A stretch of DNA of 64,000 nucleotides from Pseudomonadota bacterium (GCA_018242295.1 JAFECE010000011.1:1054001-1118000), one strand, 5' to 3'. Counted from the first letter of the stretch, positions 1 through 10,093 are shown. A program made the numbers and translations. Notes: a model not told the origin generated them from the sequence alone.

Positions 1-1321
1 TGAGGCCAACATCATCGCTAAGGATGTGGCCGGGATCGGGATCACCAACCAGCGCGAGACGACGATCCTCTGGGATCGATCAACGGGCAAACCGATTCAA
101 AATGCGATCGTATGGCAAGATCGGCGAACCGCCGACGCCTGCACCAGAATGCATGCTTCAGGCCTTGAGCCTGGCATCACCGAAAAAACCGGCCTCGTGA
201 TCGATCCCTATTTCTCAGCGAGCAAAATTGCTTGGCTGCTAGACAACGTGAGCGGTGCTCGCACTCTGGCAGAGCAAGGTAGTCTCGCGTTTGGAACTGT
301 GGATTCGTTTTTGCTTTGGCGCCTCACTGGCGGAAAGGTCCACGCAACTGACGCGACCAACGCTTCGCGGACGCTCCTCTTCAATATCACGCGCGGCGAA
401 TGGGATGCGGAGCTGTCGAACCAGTTTGCAATCCCAATGGGATTGTTACCCGAAGTTCGAGATTGCGCCGCGAACTTTGGCGAGACATTGCCAGAACTTT
501 TTGGAGGGGCAATTCGGATTTGTGGAATCGCTGGCGATCAGCAAGCGGCAACGATTGGGCAGAGCTGCTTCACGCCGGGGATGATGAAGGCAACGTACGG
601 AACCGGCTGCTTTCTGTTGCTCAACACAGGTTTCGAGCCAGTGCGTTCACGTCGTCGTCTACTCACCACCATCGCTTACCAGTTTGGTGGCGAGCGTACG
701 TACGCACTAGAAGGAGCGATCTTCATTGCCGGAGCCGCAGTACAGTGGTTGCGGGACGGTCTACATATGATCTCCCGGGCACCCGAGGCTGACGCGCTCG
801 CGAAAAAAGCCGATCCCCAAGAGGAGGTCTATCTCGTGCCGGCGTTCGTGGGGCTAGGCGCGCCCTATTGGGACGCCGAAGCACGTGGCGCACTGCTTGG
901 GCTAACGCGCAATTCGGGTCCGGCGGAGATCGCGCAGGCGGCCCTTGAAGCCGTTGGTTATCAGACACGCGATCTTTTGGAGGCGATGCATGCCGACTGG
1001 CCACGACGAACCGGCACAGTACTTCGCGTAGACGGCGGCATGACCGTGAGTGACGTTACCATGCAGTTTGTGGCCGACATCCTAGACGCGCCAGTTGATC
1101 GCCCAGTGGTGATGGAGACCACGTCGCTCGGCGCGGCGTATCTCGCTGGCTATCACGCTGGCATTTGCCCGGACCCTGCTGGGTTCTCGGAAAGCTGGCG
1201 GTTAGACCGGCGGTTTGTGCCCATGATGAATCCAGATAGACGCGCCCGCAAGTGGGCCGGGTGGCGGGGTGCTATTGCCCGCGCTCGAACGCCGTGCTCC
1301 GAGAGTATAAGATCAAAATAA
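1..1321 (+). CDS. glpK: Glycerol kinase, 5' end outside the window
   Basis: ATP-dependent phosphorylation of glycerol to sn-glycerol 3-phosphate in the cytoplasm. The reading frame is open from base 2, so the true start and the N-terminal ATP-binding residues lie upstream of the window. About 439 codons remain of the usual ~500. Visible FGGY-family landmarks are GITNQRETT near the visible N-terminus, [20 protein letters not shown] in the substrate region, the [13 protein letters not shown] block, and the C-terminal signature beginning [12 protein letters not shown] with MQFVADIL. The 3' end runs to a TAA at 1319-1321. The tail after [18 protein letters not shown] is typical of GlpK. A second, more divergent FGGY kinase is encoded at 38798-40219, so this copy is probably the housekeeping one. 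Confidence 0.93.
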   Translation, partial: EANIIAKDVAGIGITNQRETTILWDRSTGKPIQNAIVWQDRRTADACTRMHASGLEPGITEKTGLVIDPYFSASKIAWLLDNVSGARTLAEQGSLAFGTVDSFLLWRLTGGKVHATDATNASRTLLFNITRGEWDAELSNQFAIPMGLLPEVRDCAANFGETLPELFGGAIRICGIAGDQQAATIGQSCFTPGMMKATYGTGCFLLLNTGFEPVRSRRRLLTTIAYQFGGERTYALEGAIFIAGAAVQWLRDGLHMISRAPEADALAKKADPQEEVYLVPAFVGLGAPYWDAEARGALLGLTRNSGPAEIAQAALEAVGYQTRDLLEAMHADWPRRTGTVLRVDGGMTVSDVTMQFVADILDAPVDRPVVMETTSLGAAYLAGYHAGICPDPAGFSESWRLDRRFVPMMNPDRRARKWAGWRGAIARARTPCSESIRSK

Positions 1322-1518
1322 TGCTAAACCTGTCTTATCAGTGGGATCCACGCTTCCGGCCGTGGTCAACCACCAATTATTTCAAGATGATAACTCGACG
1401 ACCTGGCGCAGTAACGCGCTGTGCAGCGTTTATGGTCCAACATTGCCCGCAAGCGTTCTAAGCTCCATTGTTTGCGTCTGCTCGATTCGATTTTCCCATT
1501 TCCCACAAGACGTAAGCA

Positions 1519-2313
1519 ATGTTGGAAACAGTCACGCCTATCCAATTTCACGATATCGTAACTAGCGGCCGCACGAAGCCGAGCCGCGTATTTTGCGAAA
1601 AAAAGAATGAGGGGGATTTAGTCGAAGTCGTCGCAAAATTTTCGGCCGGCTGCGAACGAAAGGAAGCCGGGCTCGCTATGGAAGTCGTTGCGGCGTGTTT
1701 GGCGGCGGACCTCGGGTTGCCTATAGCCATTCCCTATCTATTGGACGTACAACGCGCTTGGATAGGAACGGTCACTGACCTCCGTCGCCGCGATTTAATG
1801 GCCCGAAGCAGCTCAATTGCATTCGGATCAACGTTTGTTGGCCCCGGATTTCGCTCTTGGAGCGCAAGCGACAAACTCTCAGCCGCTATGACGCCGACCG
1901 CAGCAGCTATCTTTGCCTTTGATGCATTTATCAATAACGCCGATCGGCGCGATGGCAATCCGAATTGTTTGATCCGAGGTCATGAGATCCGCATTTTTGA
2001 CCATGAATTAGGGTTTGTTTACAGAGGCATACTAGGATGGCAGGAGCCATGGAGAGTTGGGGCCCTTGCCGCATTCACGACACCCGGGAATCATATCTTC
2101 TACCGGCCTCTAAAAGGCCTGGAATTGAACCTCGAACCAATCAAAGCCGCATGGTCTTCTTTGGACGACGCACGGCTTGCAGCCTACAGAGGTTCGATAC
2201 CCGCGGTGTGGGCAGACGCAACGCCGGTGGTTGATGATGCGATCAGTCTGATCCAAGGCGTGCGCGATCACATCGACGAGGCACTCGTGGAGGTGAGGAG
2301 AATTCTAGCATGA
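1519..2313 (+). CDS. HipA-like kinase-domain protein
   Basis: 264 residues resembling the short HipA-like kinase family (HipA_2 type) rather than full-length HipA. A catalytic-loop-like motif NNADRRDGNPN sits at residues 139-149 with candidate catalytic Asp and Asn, and a metal-binding-like IFDHELGF at about 159-166. The N-terminal HipA subdomain and a HipB antitoxin gene are missing. Its TGA overlaps the ATG of the next gene (ATGA), and the two families are often found as a pair, so they are probably translated together. The substrate is unknown; phosphotransfer to a protein is inferred from the fold only. A short AT-poor leader of about 200 bases (1322-1518) without any recognisable gene precedes it. 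Confidence 0.72.
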   Translation: MLETVTPIQFHDIVTSGRTKPSRVFCEKKNEGDLVEVVAKFSAGCERKEAGLAMEVVAACLAADLGLPIAIPYLLDVQRAWIGTVTDLRRRDLMARSSSIAFGSTFVGPGFRSWSASDKLSAAMTPTAAAIFAFDAFINNADRRDGNPNCLIRGHEIRIFDHELGFVYRGILGWQEPWRVGALAAFTTPGNHIFYRPLKGLELNLEPIKAAWSSLDDARLAAYRGSIPAVWADATPVVDDAISLIQGVRDHIDEALVEVRRILA

Positions 2314-3152
2314 TCACGAAAAAGCCATACACCTACACAGTTCTTCGGTACGTGCACGACGTAACGACTGGCGAGTTTGTCAACGTCGGCTTAGTGGTGC
2401 ACGCTCCTTCTGTCCGATTTTTGAGAGCCAAGATGCGGCATACACATGGCCGCCTATCTTCGATGTTCCCGGACTTGGACCGTGATAGTTTTCGCTCTTC
2501 CATGAAAGTCATTGAACGAGCGATCGATAGGCTGGGTGAAGAATATCAGAAGGCGTCGTTATTTACCGAGGATAGTGATGCTGCGTCTTTCGCGAAGTCA
2601 GTGCTTCCGGCCGACGACAGTTCGCTGCAGTGGTCGCCGGTCGGCTCGGGGTTGGCGAGCGATTTGACAGAATTGCTAGAACGACTCTTCGATCGTCTGG
2701 TCGGTCGCTACGATGAAAAGCCTGATCGGAATAAAAAACAGGACGACGATGTGTGGAGACCAATTCGAGACCGGCTCGAACAATCAGGTATCGCCGATCG
2801 CTTAGGAAAAACCGTCATACGCGGAAAAGTGGACGAAGTACCATTCAAGCATGCTTGGAAAAATGGTGTCTGGCATTGCTACGAAGCGTTGTCATTCGAC
2901 CTCGCCGACGCCGACAATATCAAAGATAAAGCGCGCCGATGGACAGGTCATCTTGCGGCCGTTCGAGACGTAGCGGACCAGTTCAAACCCCACTTTATCG
3001 TGGGGGCACCCAGCGATAGGCACTTGATGAAGGCCTATAATGAAGCTCTCGCGATTCTCGAAACAAGTCCGGTGAAACCTGAAGTGTTTTCTGAAAACGA
3101 AGCAGACAAGCTGGTAGAACGTATTGAAGCCGAAATCGCCTCTCACCACTAA
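2310..3152 (+). CDS. DUF3037 family protein
   Basis: 280-residue protein with the typical start of the DUF3037 family: a YTVLRYVHDVTTGEFVNVGLVV segment at about residues 8-30, followed by a mixed alpha/beta region and a charged C-terminus. No signal peptide or membrane segment is visible, so it is cytoplasmic. No catalytic motif is recognisable. The start overlaps the stop of the HipA-like kinase gene by four bases, which indicates one transcript and translational coupling. The association suggests that this protein is a partner or modulator of the kinase, but its biochemical role is unknown. The gene ends 108 bases before the large hydrolase-TPR gene, so read-through into that gene is possible. 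Confidence 0.72.
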   Translation: MITKKPYTYTVLRYVHDVTTGEFVNVGLVVHAPSVRFLRAKMRHTHGRLSSMFPDLDRDSFRSSMKVIERAIDRLGEEYQKASLFTEDSDAASFAKSVLPADDSSLQWSPVGSGLASDLTELLERLFDRLVGRYDEKPDRNKKQDDDVWRPIRDRLEQSGIADRLGKTVIRGKVDEVPFKHAWKNGVWHCYEALSFDLADADNIKDKARRWTGHLAAVRDVADQFKPHFIVGAPSDRHLMKAYNEALAILETSPVKPEVFSENEADKLVERIEAEIASHH

Positions 3153-3260
3153 GTGTTGCTCCAGCTGGTTTCTTTATCTAGGCGCAAAAGTCACTCTCCG
3201 AATAAGGCATCACTTGACTGTTGCGCCAGCTTGTGAAGACCGTGCTCATAAGCTGAGTAG

Positions 3261-6200
3261 GTGCTTCACAGGGGGATAGCTCTGGCCGAGTTACTGGCTC
3301 TTTCTGACAGTTATGACCAGGTTGAAACCCACGTGCTCTTCGTGCATGGGCTTTCGGGCCATATTACGAAGACGTGGACATCGACGGGAGAGATACCGTC
3401 GATTTGGCCAAAATGGCTCTCTTTAGACTTACCCGGAATTGGGGTTTGGTCGGTCGGATACGCTGCTACCAAGACGAACTGGTCTGGTTTCGCGATGCGC
3501 ATCTCCGATCGCGGCGACAATGTTCTTGCACGCCTTTTGACAGAGCCGCGCCTCCGACGCGGCAATATTATATTTGTTGGTCACAGCCTTGGCGGGTTGG
3601 TAATTGAGCAAGTTCTCCGCAGTGCATTGAGAGATGCGAATGAGAATCCAGACGCGGAACGTTTACTAAAGCGGGTAAAGCGAGTCGCTTTTCTTGGTAC
3701 ACCGCACCGCGGCGCACTGTTCTCGACGATAGCGAAAATCTTATCGCTCGTTGTCCGGCCGTCGTCAGCCACAAACGACCTGGGCCTTGAGGATGCTGGG
3801 CTACGCGACTTGAATTATTGGTATCGTGCCTACAGTAGGGATAGCGGAATCGAAACGCTTGTCCTAGCGGAGGGGCGCTCTCAAAAAATCTTCGGCATTC
3901 CTTTGCCCGGCTTCATTGGTACCATAGTCTCTCCTTCGAGTTCCGATCCAGGATTGCCGACGCCGCCGATCATGGTCGACGCCGATCATGTAGAAATCTG
4001 CAAGCCGCAAAACAGAGACGCCGAAGTTTACGTCTTGTTGAAGAGGTTTATTGCAAAGCCCTTCAACGATCCTCCGAAGGGTGCGCGCATTGTAGAAGCA
4101 GTAGAGCAAAATACGACCGAGCTTCAGCAATTAACATTCAAATCAGAGGAGCAGACAAACGCGATTATTGCACTACAGCGGACCATAGCTTCCGTCTCAT
4201 CACCAATCGCACCTATCGATTCTGCGCTCAGCGATAAAGAGAGTATGGGGCGTCTCTCTTTAATCCGAAGGTCCCGCCTTTTCCAAGGCTATGATGCACC
4301 AAACGAGGCGCGAAAGCTCACCGAGGCCCTAACATCAGGAGAACTTGCAGGAGCTGCTAACAGCACGAAATCGATTATCTTTGCTTGGTGCGCAAGGTTT
4401 CTATCCGTAGCCTTTACCGACGAGGCCGAAAAATTACTAACGCGCGTCGATGCCTCTCAAGGCGAGTTAAGTATTATTGCGCGCGCCTTTATTACCTCGG
4501 CAAAGGGAGATATATCAGGCGCGCTTGGTATGCTTGCCTCAATCAACTCCTCCGCTTCGCGAAGTGCCGCATACATCATCTTATTGACTCGAAGAGGTCC
4601 CGAGGACGCAGACGAATGGATGCGAAACTCGAGTTTAAGTCATATCGATTTCGACTCGGATGGCAAACTCTTCAAGCTTAAAATGAATCTCGAACGCGAA
4701 GAATGGGAGTCAGCACTCTCACTCGTTCAGGAACTTACTGAAGCAGATTTCATCGAGACGCCCGCGCTTGTTCTACTTGCTGCAGACACTCATCTCGTGC
4801 AGGCAGTCCCCCTTCAACTGAGAACTGATGTATTGGAGCTTGTGCCATTTGATGCAGTAAATTTCCCGTTATCGATCGATAGCACGGCATTCAAGCATCG
4901 CCGTATGGCGATGAGATTATTCGAGCGGATGCGTGACGATGCGAAGGCCCTGAATCTTGGAAGTATCGTTAGTCTCGCTGATGACAAAGCACTTTGGCTC
5001 GGCTTGAGGGATCCCGATTGCCAAAGCCAGACGCGTGCTGACCTTGAAGAAAGCATGCGGAAGCCGGAACTGTTTTTGCGACGTATGACTCTGGCTATTC
5101 AATTCGGCATTGATGTGGATCTCATCGAAGCCGAGCGTGAGGTGGACCGCCAAACAGCTTTATCCGGAGGTAACTCACCAGATGCTGCTCTCGCGCGATT
5201 TGGCTTAGCTTTTACGAAAAAGGATCCGAGTGCAGTAGTTGATTATCTTGAGAAGCATAGACAGCAACTTCTTGCCCACTTTGCTTGGCAACCGATTTTT
5301 TTTCTCGAAATTGAGATGTTAGCTCGGTCGGGCCAAACCGACAGGGCAGAAGTGCGCCTTCGTGAAGCTATTTCTAAGGGGTTGAGCATCGAGGAAAGAA
5401 ACCGACTCGAAAAGTTGATTGAGGAGGAGAGGGGCGGAGACCCCATCGTAGCCAGGCTTGGTTTGTATGAAGCCAGTGGATCGATCACGGATCTGAGAAA
5501 TTTGGTCATCTCTTACGAAGAGAAGAAGAATTGGCAAAAAACAGCCGAGTTCGGAAAAAAACTCTTTGATCTCACAAATGACGTCGTAGAGGCGCGCCGC
5601 TATGCCAATGCGCTTTACCACACTCAGCAACTCAACGAGATTATTGAGTTGTTCGAAAAGTACCCCATCCTCTTAACTCAGTCATCGAATTTGAGAATAC
5701 TTGAGTGCCAGTGTCTCTATGAGTTGGGCCGCCTCAACGATGCGAGCGTCAAACTTAAGAATATTCAGAAAACTGAAGATCTTCCGAACGCGCGGTGGCT
5801 ACAAATAAATATCGCGATAGCTTCGGGCGATTGGGAGTCTCTTCAAATTTTCGTCGAGAAGGAATGGGAAGCGGATTCAGATCGGACGCCACAGGAACTT
5901 TTGCGGGCCGGACAAATTGCCCAACTTATTGGTTCATCCCGCGGCAAGCAATTAATTCAGGCAGCCGCGCAACGCGCGCCGGAAGATCCAACAATTCTGC
6001 TCGGCTGCTACCACGCAGCTACGGAGGCCGGCTGGGAAAGTAGTGATGAGGTAGCCGCCTGGTTCCAGGCTGCAATAAGACATTCAAACGAGGAGGGTCC
6101 TGTTCAAAGTGTGTCAATTGAAGAGTTGCTGGAGCGAAGCCCAAGCTGGGAACGCCGAGAGTTTGACGTATGGAAGTCGCTCGCGATCGGGGAGGTGCCC

Positions 6201-7919
6201 ATCTTCATGGCGGCGGACTTCTTGCACCGCTCGCTACTGAGCCTCACACTCTTTCCTGCACTTGCTAATGCTTACGAAGGGGACGTTCGGAAGAAATCAA
6301 TGGTTTATGCATTCAGCGGTTCGCGCGGCCGTTTCAACATCGAACCAAAGATATTGGGTATGGACGTAACCGCGCTGCTCACAGCTGAAATGCTTGAAAT
6401 CTTTCCTCTTTATCTTGCGACGTTTGAGAAAATTTTGATCCCCCACAATACCCTTGGTTGGCTTCTCACGGAGCGCGCGAAGATCCTCTTTCATCAGCCC
6501 AGCCGCGTCGTAAAAGCCAGGGAGCTGCGGCAACTACTCAATACTCGGGCTCTTCGACCATTTGAGGGAACAGCCGTTCCGCCGGAGAGCTTAATTGCCG
6601 AGGTCGGAGACACGCTAGCTTCTTTGCTTGCGGAGGCAGCCGCCGCTAAGGACAATGAGAAGGCAAGAATTGTCGTGAGGGGGCGTCCGGTACATCGGCT
6701 TAATTCACTTATGAAAGAGGAGGCCGACCTCGGTGCATTTGCAAAGCACCTTTGCAGTTGTCGCGACGTAATAGAAAAATTAGTTCAGCGCGGGGTGTTA
6801 ACGGCGCCGGAGGCGGAAAGCTGCAGGGAGTGGCTAGATGCTCGTGAAGAAGTTTGGCCAAATTCCCAAGAGATTGCTGACGGCGCAATACTCTACCTTG
6901 ATGACTTGGCCGTATCCCATTTTGAGTTTCTAGGGATTCTTCCGAAGCTTCATCTGGCCGGCATTACCGCCATAATCTCAACTCGAGAGATCAAGCAAGC
7001 TGATGATCTAATCGACTACGACAAACGAGCGGCGGATGTTGTGGTTCACGTTGAGAAACTCCGAATGAGTCTACGGGACGGTCTCAACCAAGGCAAAGTC
7101 AGTTTGGGAAATCTCATTCGCGTAGAGGATGGGAACGAGGACAAGTTTCTTGGGTCGCATCCGACAATGGCAATCATGGAAATGATAGTCGGCGCTGAAG
7201 CGGTCATCGTTGACGATCGCTTCGTAAATCAACACGCCAACATCTCTTCCAATTCACACACAGTGCCCGTGCTTAGCACGCTTGATGTTCTCGATATTTT
7301 GCGCCACCGGAATAGTGTCCCGATGACCAAGTGGTTTGAAGCTCGCACCACTCTCAGACGGAACGGCTATATCCTTGTCCCGATCGACGCGGCGGAGCTT
7401 GGGCGCTTAATTGCCAGTGCTTCGATTGCTGACGGCGCTTTAAACGAAACTGCGGAGCTAAAGGGGCTTCGAGAAAACGTCATTCGATTAAGAATGAGCG
7501 ATGTGCTTCAAATACCAAAGGAAGCAAGCTGGCTTATTAGTCTTGTCGATGCTTGTGTGAGTACTCTGAAAAATCAATGGACAGATATGTGCGATGAGAA
7601 TGAAGCGGCAGCCAGATCGGACTGGCTGCTCAATCTCGCAGACGTTCGTCCTTGGGCACATCGTTTCAACGAAACGCCTAGCCAATCGCAAGCGCGGTTT
7701 CTCGGATTCGTTCATACGTTACTTTTTCTTCCGACAACACAATCTTCCTCGGTGAAATCTTTGTATTGGAGATGGCTAGAATCTCGCCTTCTACGGCAAA
7801 TCTCAGAGGAGGATACTGCAGGTTATACATTGCTCGTCAATCACGTGAAAATGCTCATCGAAGATTGGGTTGAGGCATCGAACGATGATGAGGAAGAACA
7901 CGGTAATGGCGCGCCCTAA
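3261..7919 (+). CDS. Giant alpha/beta-hydrolase, TPR-like and PIN-like fusion protein
   Basis: 1552 residues with three visible parts. Residues ~20-270 are a serine hydrolase: FVHGL (oxyanion loop), GHSLGG with nucleophile Ser109, FLGTPHRG (145-151), and a plausible catalytic His243 in DADHVEI; this resembles DUF676/PGAP1-like lipases. Residues ~330-960 are helical, repeat-like and rich in W/L/A spacing typical of TPR solenoids. Residues ~1200-1350 look PIN-like, with acidic clusters ILYLDDL and VIVDDRFVNQH. The order resembles the TPR-GreAB-C-PIN architecture described in prokaryotic conflict systems, here with an added lipase-like head; I recall that assignment with moderate confidence only. 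Start GTG 3261 follows directly on an in-frame TAG and is the only early start. The next gene overlaps it. A role in defence is inference. Confidence 0.8.
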   Translation: MLHRGIALAELLALSDSYDQVETHVLFVHGLSGHITKTWTSTGEIPSIWPKWLSLDLPGIGVWSVGYAATKTNWSGFAMRISDRGDNVLARLLTEPRLRRGNIIFVGHSLGGLVIEQVLRSALRDANENPDAERLLKRVKRVAFLGTPHRGALFSTIAKILSLVVRPSSATNDLGLEDAGLRDLNYWYRAYSRDSGIETLVLAEGRSQKIFGIPLPGFIGTIVSPSSSDPGLPTPPIMVDADHVEICKPQNRDAEVYVLLKRFIAKPFNDPPKGARIVEAVEQNTTELQQLTFKSEEQTNAIIALQRTIASVSSPIAPIDSALSDKESMGRLSLIRRSRLFQGYDAPNEARKLTEALTSGELAGAANSTKSIIFAWCARFLSVAFTDEAEKLLTRVDASQGELSIIARAFITSAKGDISGALGMLASINSSASRSAAYIILLTRRGPEDADEWMRNSSLSHIDFDSDGKLFKLKMNLEREEWESALSLVQELTEADFIETPALVLLAADTHLVQAVPLQLRTDVLELVPFDAVNFPLSIDSTAFKHRRMAMRLFERMRDDAKALNLGSIVSLADDKALWLGLRDPDCQSQTRADLEESMRKPELFLRRMTLAIQFGIDVDLIEAEREVDRQTALSGGNSPDAALARFGLAFTKKDPSAVVDYLEKHRQQLLAHFAWQPIFFLEIEMLARSGQTDRAEVRLREAISKGLSIEERNRLEKLIEEERGGDPIVARLGLYEASGSITDLRNLVISYEEKKNWQKTAEFGKKLFDLTNDVVEARRYANALYHTQQLNEIIELFEKYPILLTQSSNLRILECQCLYELGRLNDASVKLKNIQKTEDLPNARWLQINIAIASGDWESLQIFVEKEWEADSDRTPQELLRAGQIAQLIGSSRGKQLIQAAAQRAPEDPTILLGCYHAATEAGWESSDEVAAWFQAAIRHSNEEGPVQSVSIEELLERSPSWERREFDVWKSLAIGEVPIFMAADFLHRSLLSLTLFPALANAYEGDVRKKSMVYAFSGSRGRFNIEPKILGMDVTALLTAEMLEIFPLYLATFEKILIPHNTLGWLLTERAKILFHQPSRVVKARELRQLLNTRALRPFEGTAVPPESLIAEVGDTLASLLAEAAAAKDNEKARIVVRGRPVHRLNSLMKEEADLGAFAKHLCSCRDVIEKLVQRGVLTAPEAESCREWLDAREEVWPNSQEIADGAILYLDDLAVSHFEFLGILPKLHLAGITAIISTREIKQADDLIDYDKRAADVVVHVEKLRMSLRDGLNQGKVSLGNLIRVEDGNEDKFLGSHPTMAIMEMIVGAEAVIVDDRFVNQHANISSNSHTVPVLSTLDVLDILRHRNSVPMTKWFEARTTLRRNGYILVPIDAAELGRLIASASIADGALNETAELKGLRENVIRLRMSDVLQIPKEASWLISLVDACVSTLKNQWTDMCDENEAAARSDWLLNLADVRPWAHRFNETPSQSQARFLGFVHTLLFLPTTQSSSVKSLYWRWLESRLLRQISEEDTAGYTLLVNHVKMLIEDWVEASNDDEEEHGNGAP

Positions 7920-9825
7920 AGTGCAAGCCCTCATGGTGGATGGGGCCCTCAATATGTTGCCTCCAGTAGTGAGGCGTCAATTAATAGAAGACGGCGCCTT
8001 CTTGGAAAAATGGGGACTTACGCGCACAGTGTTGATCACGATGGGTCGCTCCGGTCCCACGTTTGACCGTCAAGGTCTTTTTGATGCGTTTCGAGAGGCC
8101 ATCCGAAACGTCTCATCCTCGATTGAGATTAAGGACAGGCAAAACAAGTCGTGGAGAATAGTTGCGCGGCAACAGGATGAAGCATTGGAGCTCTCGCTTG
8201 AGGATGAAGCGCTTGCAATGTCTTTCGCAGATTATTGCCTTCTGGCCGCCGATAAAGCCATTCGCGTGGCGCAGTTTGAGAAAGCAGCTAACTTCGCCAA
8301 GCCATCAAGGGATATGCAACAGGCTTGGCGAAGCCGATTGGAGGGGAAGCCGCTCGAGGACGATGAATTTGACGACCTCACCCGAGAGCTTCAGTTAACA
8401 CCAACAAATGCCTTCGAGAATCTGAAGAGATCCTTTCGAACGGGCGAAATCGACATGGCGACTCTGGTGCCAAGGGAGAGCCGTTATTATGAGCGCTTGG
8501 TAGGAAGACTTGAGGATCAAAAAGACGTTGGGACTTATGTAGCACGCAGCGTGAAGCCCTTGGTCAGCGAGCTTGTGGAATTATGGTCACTGGACGGCTT
8601 AGTGCTGGCATTACTGCTTTGTTCTTCCGAGTCAATATCAGCCGCCATAAACGATGCGCCGTCTCTGTCGGGGGAAATCATCGAGCAAGCAGCCGGACTC
8701 CTCGAAGGTGATCTCATCTCGCAAATCGGTTTGATCGAAATTGGCATCACGCGTTTGGATTCAAATCCTTCGCTCGAACCGATACTAGAGCGGATGGTTA
8801 TTGGCATGATTGACGAAAATCCAAAGGATGAAGGAGGAAGATTCGCCCTTTTATCAGCTCTCATTGTGGTCGTTGCCGGTGAATTAGCCCGCACAAAGAC
8901 ACTCGGCTCGACGCCCCCGTTTTGGTTTCGACAGGCGGCAATAGCCCAGGCCTCGTTGGTTGCGAGGGCTTTGAGCGAGTCAAATATGGATATTGCGAGC
9001 GTCAACAGCTGGGTCAGCACTAGCGGTCTAGGTCACATTTTTTTCTTACAGACATTGGTGGATTTGCGAGTCGAGCCGCGTTGGCTGCCAGAGTTTGTTG
9101 GAGCAAAACAGCTCAAGGCGGAGTTGCTTGGTCGGATAGCTAAAGTTGCGGTGAACAACGATAGTAAAATAAAATCTACTTCCCTTCGTCGCCTACTTCT
9201 TGCGGAGGATGGAGCCCTCAGGAGAGAATTGCACTGGCCCTTTCCTTTCTTGCCTGGTCCGCTCGAAGGAGCTTCCGTTCCTCAGAATATGCTTCCTCTA
9301 CCTGTGATAGATCAAGTCAATACGACTCTTGCTGGTGAGAAGCTTGAAGCAAATTCATTCACGGGCCTCGTCAATGCCGCGCTTCTATATGATTTGCCCT
9401 CTGACCAATCGGGTCTCGCAGCTGCCGCGTTGCGACGCGTAAAGTACTCTGTTGAAAAGTCCGAGGATGAAACACTTGTCTTCGGCATGGTTATGGGGTT
9501 GGCAATAGTTGCTTGCGTAACGCGCAGCGTTGAACTTGCAGACGAGCTACGAGTGCTAAGCAGGGTCATTCGAAGAAGAAGATCGTCCGTCGACCCAAAT
9601 GATGAATTTCGGGTAGCTTTGATCGCTGCCGCTTCGCGCCGGGATTTGGATGGATGGGCCAGTTTCGCAGGTGACTGGATCACGGAGATCGCGCTCGAGC
9701 TTACGGACAGGCTTGAGGCTTCAAAGCTACTACCAAAAGTAAGAAGACTTGTTCGACTTGAAGCAGCGTTGGCGCGCCACTGCGCAATAGGCGAAACCGC
9801 TCTCGCTGGCTTCTCCCAACTTTGA
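7906..9825 (+). CDS. Unknown 639-residue protein coupled to the hydrolase-TPR-PIN gene
   Basis: Large, mainly helical, soluble protein that I do not recognise. It has no signal peptide, Walker motif or metal-binding cluster. Acidic and leucine-rich stretches (for example LEDDEFDDLTRELQL and the LVSELVELWSLDGLVLALLL segment) suggest helical bundles. The ATG at 7906 is preferred because an AGGAAG-type ribosome site lies about nine bases upstream; TTG 7870 and ATG 7885/7888 are in-frame alternatives. The gene starts inside the last codons of the 1552-residue protein gene (14-base overlap), so the two are almost certainly made together and may form a complex. About 270 bases without a gene follow, ahead of the recombinase. 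Confidence 0.78.
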   Translation: MARPKVQALMVDGALNMLPPVVRRQLIEDGAFLEKWGLTRTVLITMGRSGPTFDRQGLFDAFREAIRNVSSSIEIKDRQNKSWRIVARQQDEALELSLEDEALAMSFADYCLLAADKAIRVAQFEKAANFAKPSRDMQQAWRSRLEGKPLEDDEFDDLTRELQLTPTNAFENLKRSFRTGEIDMATLVPRESRYYERLVGRLEDQKDVGTYVARSVKPLVSELVELWSLDGLVLALLLCSSESISAAINDAPSLSGEIIEQAAGLLEGDLISQIGLIEIGITRLDSNPSLEPILERMVIGMIDENPKDEGGRFALLSALIVVVAGELARTKTLGSTPPFWFRQAAIAQASLVARALSESNMDIASVNSWVSTSGLGHIFFLQTLVDLRVEPRWLPEFVGAKQLKAELLGRIAKVAVNNDSKIKSTSLRRLLLAEDGALRRELHWPFPFLPGPLEGASVPQNMLPLPVIDQVNTTLAGEKLEANSFTGLVNAALLYDLPSDQSGLAAAALRRVKYSVEKSEDETLVFGMVMGLAIVACVTRSVELADELRVLSRVIRRRRSSVDPNDEFRVALIAAASRRDLDGWASFAGDWITEIALELTDRLEASKLLPKVRRLVRLEAALARHCAIGETALAGFSQL

Positions 9826-9854
9826 TGTGTATTCGGCATTTGGGCATAACGCCT

Positions 9855-9989
9855 GCGGTTCGGTGAACCGCGTGACGATCGGCTGACCAATCGAAATCGT
9901 GCAAGAAACGTTCGGCGGGACCGGAACTAATTTCGTTTAGGAAGTTTTCGCGGTGATTTCTGGTCTTTTCACCAAGCTTTTGGCTTGGT
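9855..9989. other. Two small hairpins between the 639-aa gene and the integrase
   Basis: Two perfect 7-bp inverted repeats: gcggttc/gaaccgc at 9855-9861 and 9865-9871 (3-base loop), and accaagc/gcttggt at 9971-9977 and 9983-9989 (loop TTTTG). Neither is followed by a clear T run, so they may be weak terminators or protein sites. No gene is seen in 9826-10093. Confidence 0.4.
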
Positions 9990-9998
9990 TGTCTTCGA

Positions 9999-10037
9999 TT
10001 GACATCGGGGATTAATATGCTGATAATATCCCTTATC
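9999..10037 (+). promoter_or_regulatory. Sigma-70-like promoter with overlapping inverted repeat upstream of the integrase
   Basis: A perfect -35 box TTGACA at 9999-10004 and a -10 box GATAAT at 10022-10027 are separated by 17 bases, close to the ideal spacing. The -10 box overlaps an inverted repeat gataa/ttatc (10022-10026 and 10033-10037), a plausible operator. The recombinase ATG is 66 bases downstream. Confidence 0.6.
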
Positions 10038-10093
10038 GGCATGTTTGGCAGTAGGTGCTTTTGCCAAGCTGTGTCTGCAACTTCGGGGTCCAA

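Noticed and set aside
8535-9020. A 161-codon minus-strand frame inside the 639-residue protein gene
   Set aside because: Ser/Ala-rich composition, opposite strand to a gene with good start and overlap, and no motif.
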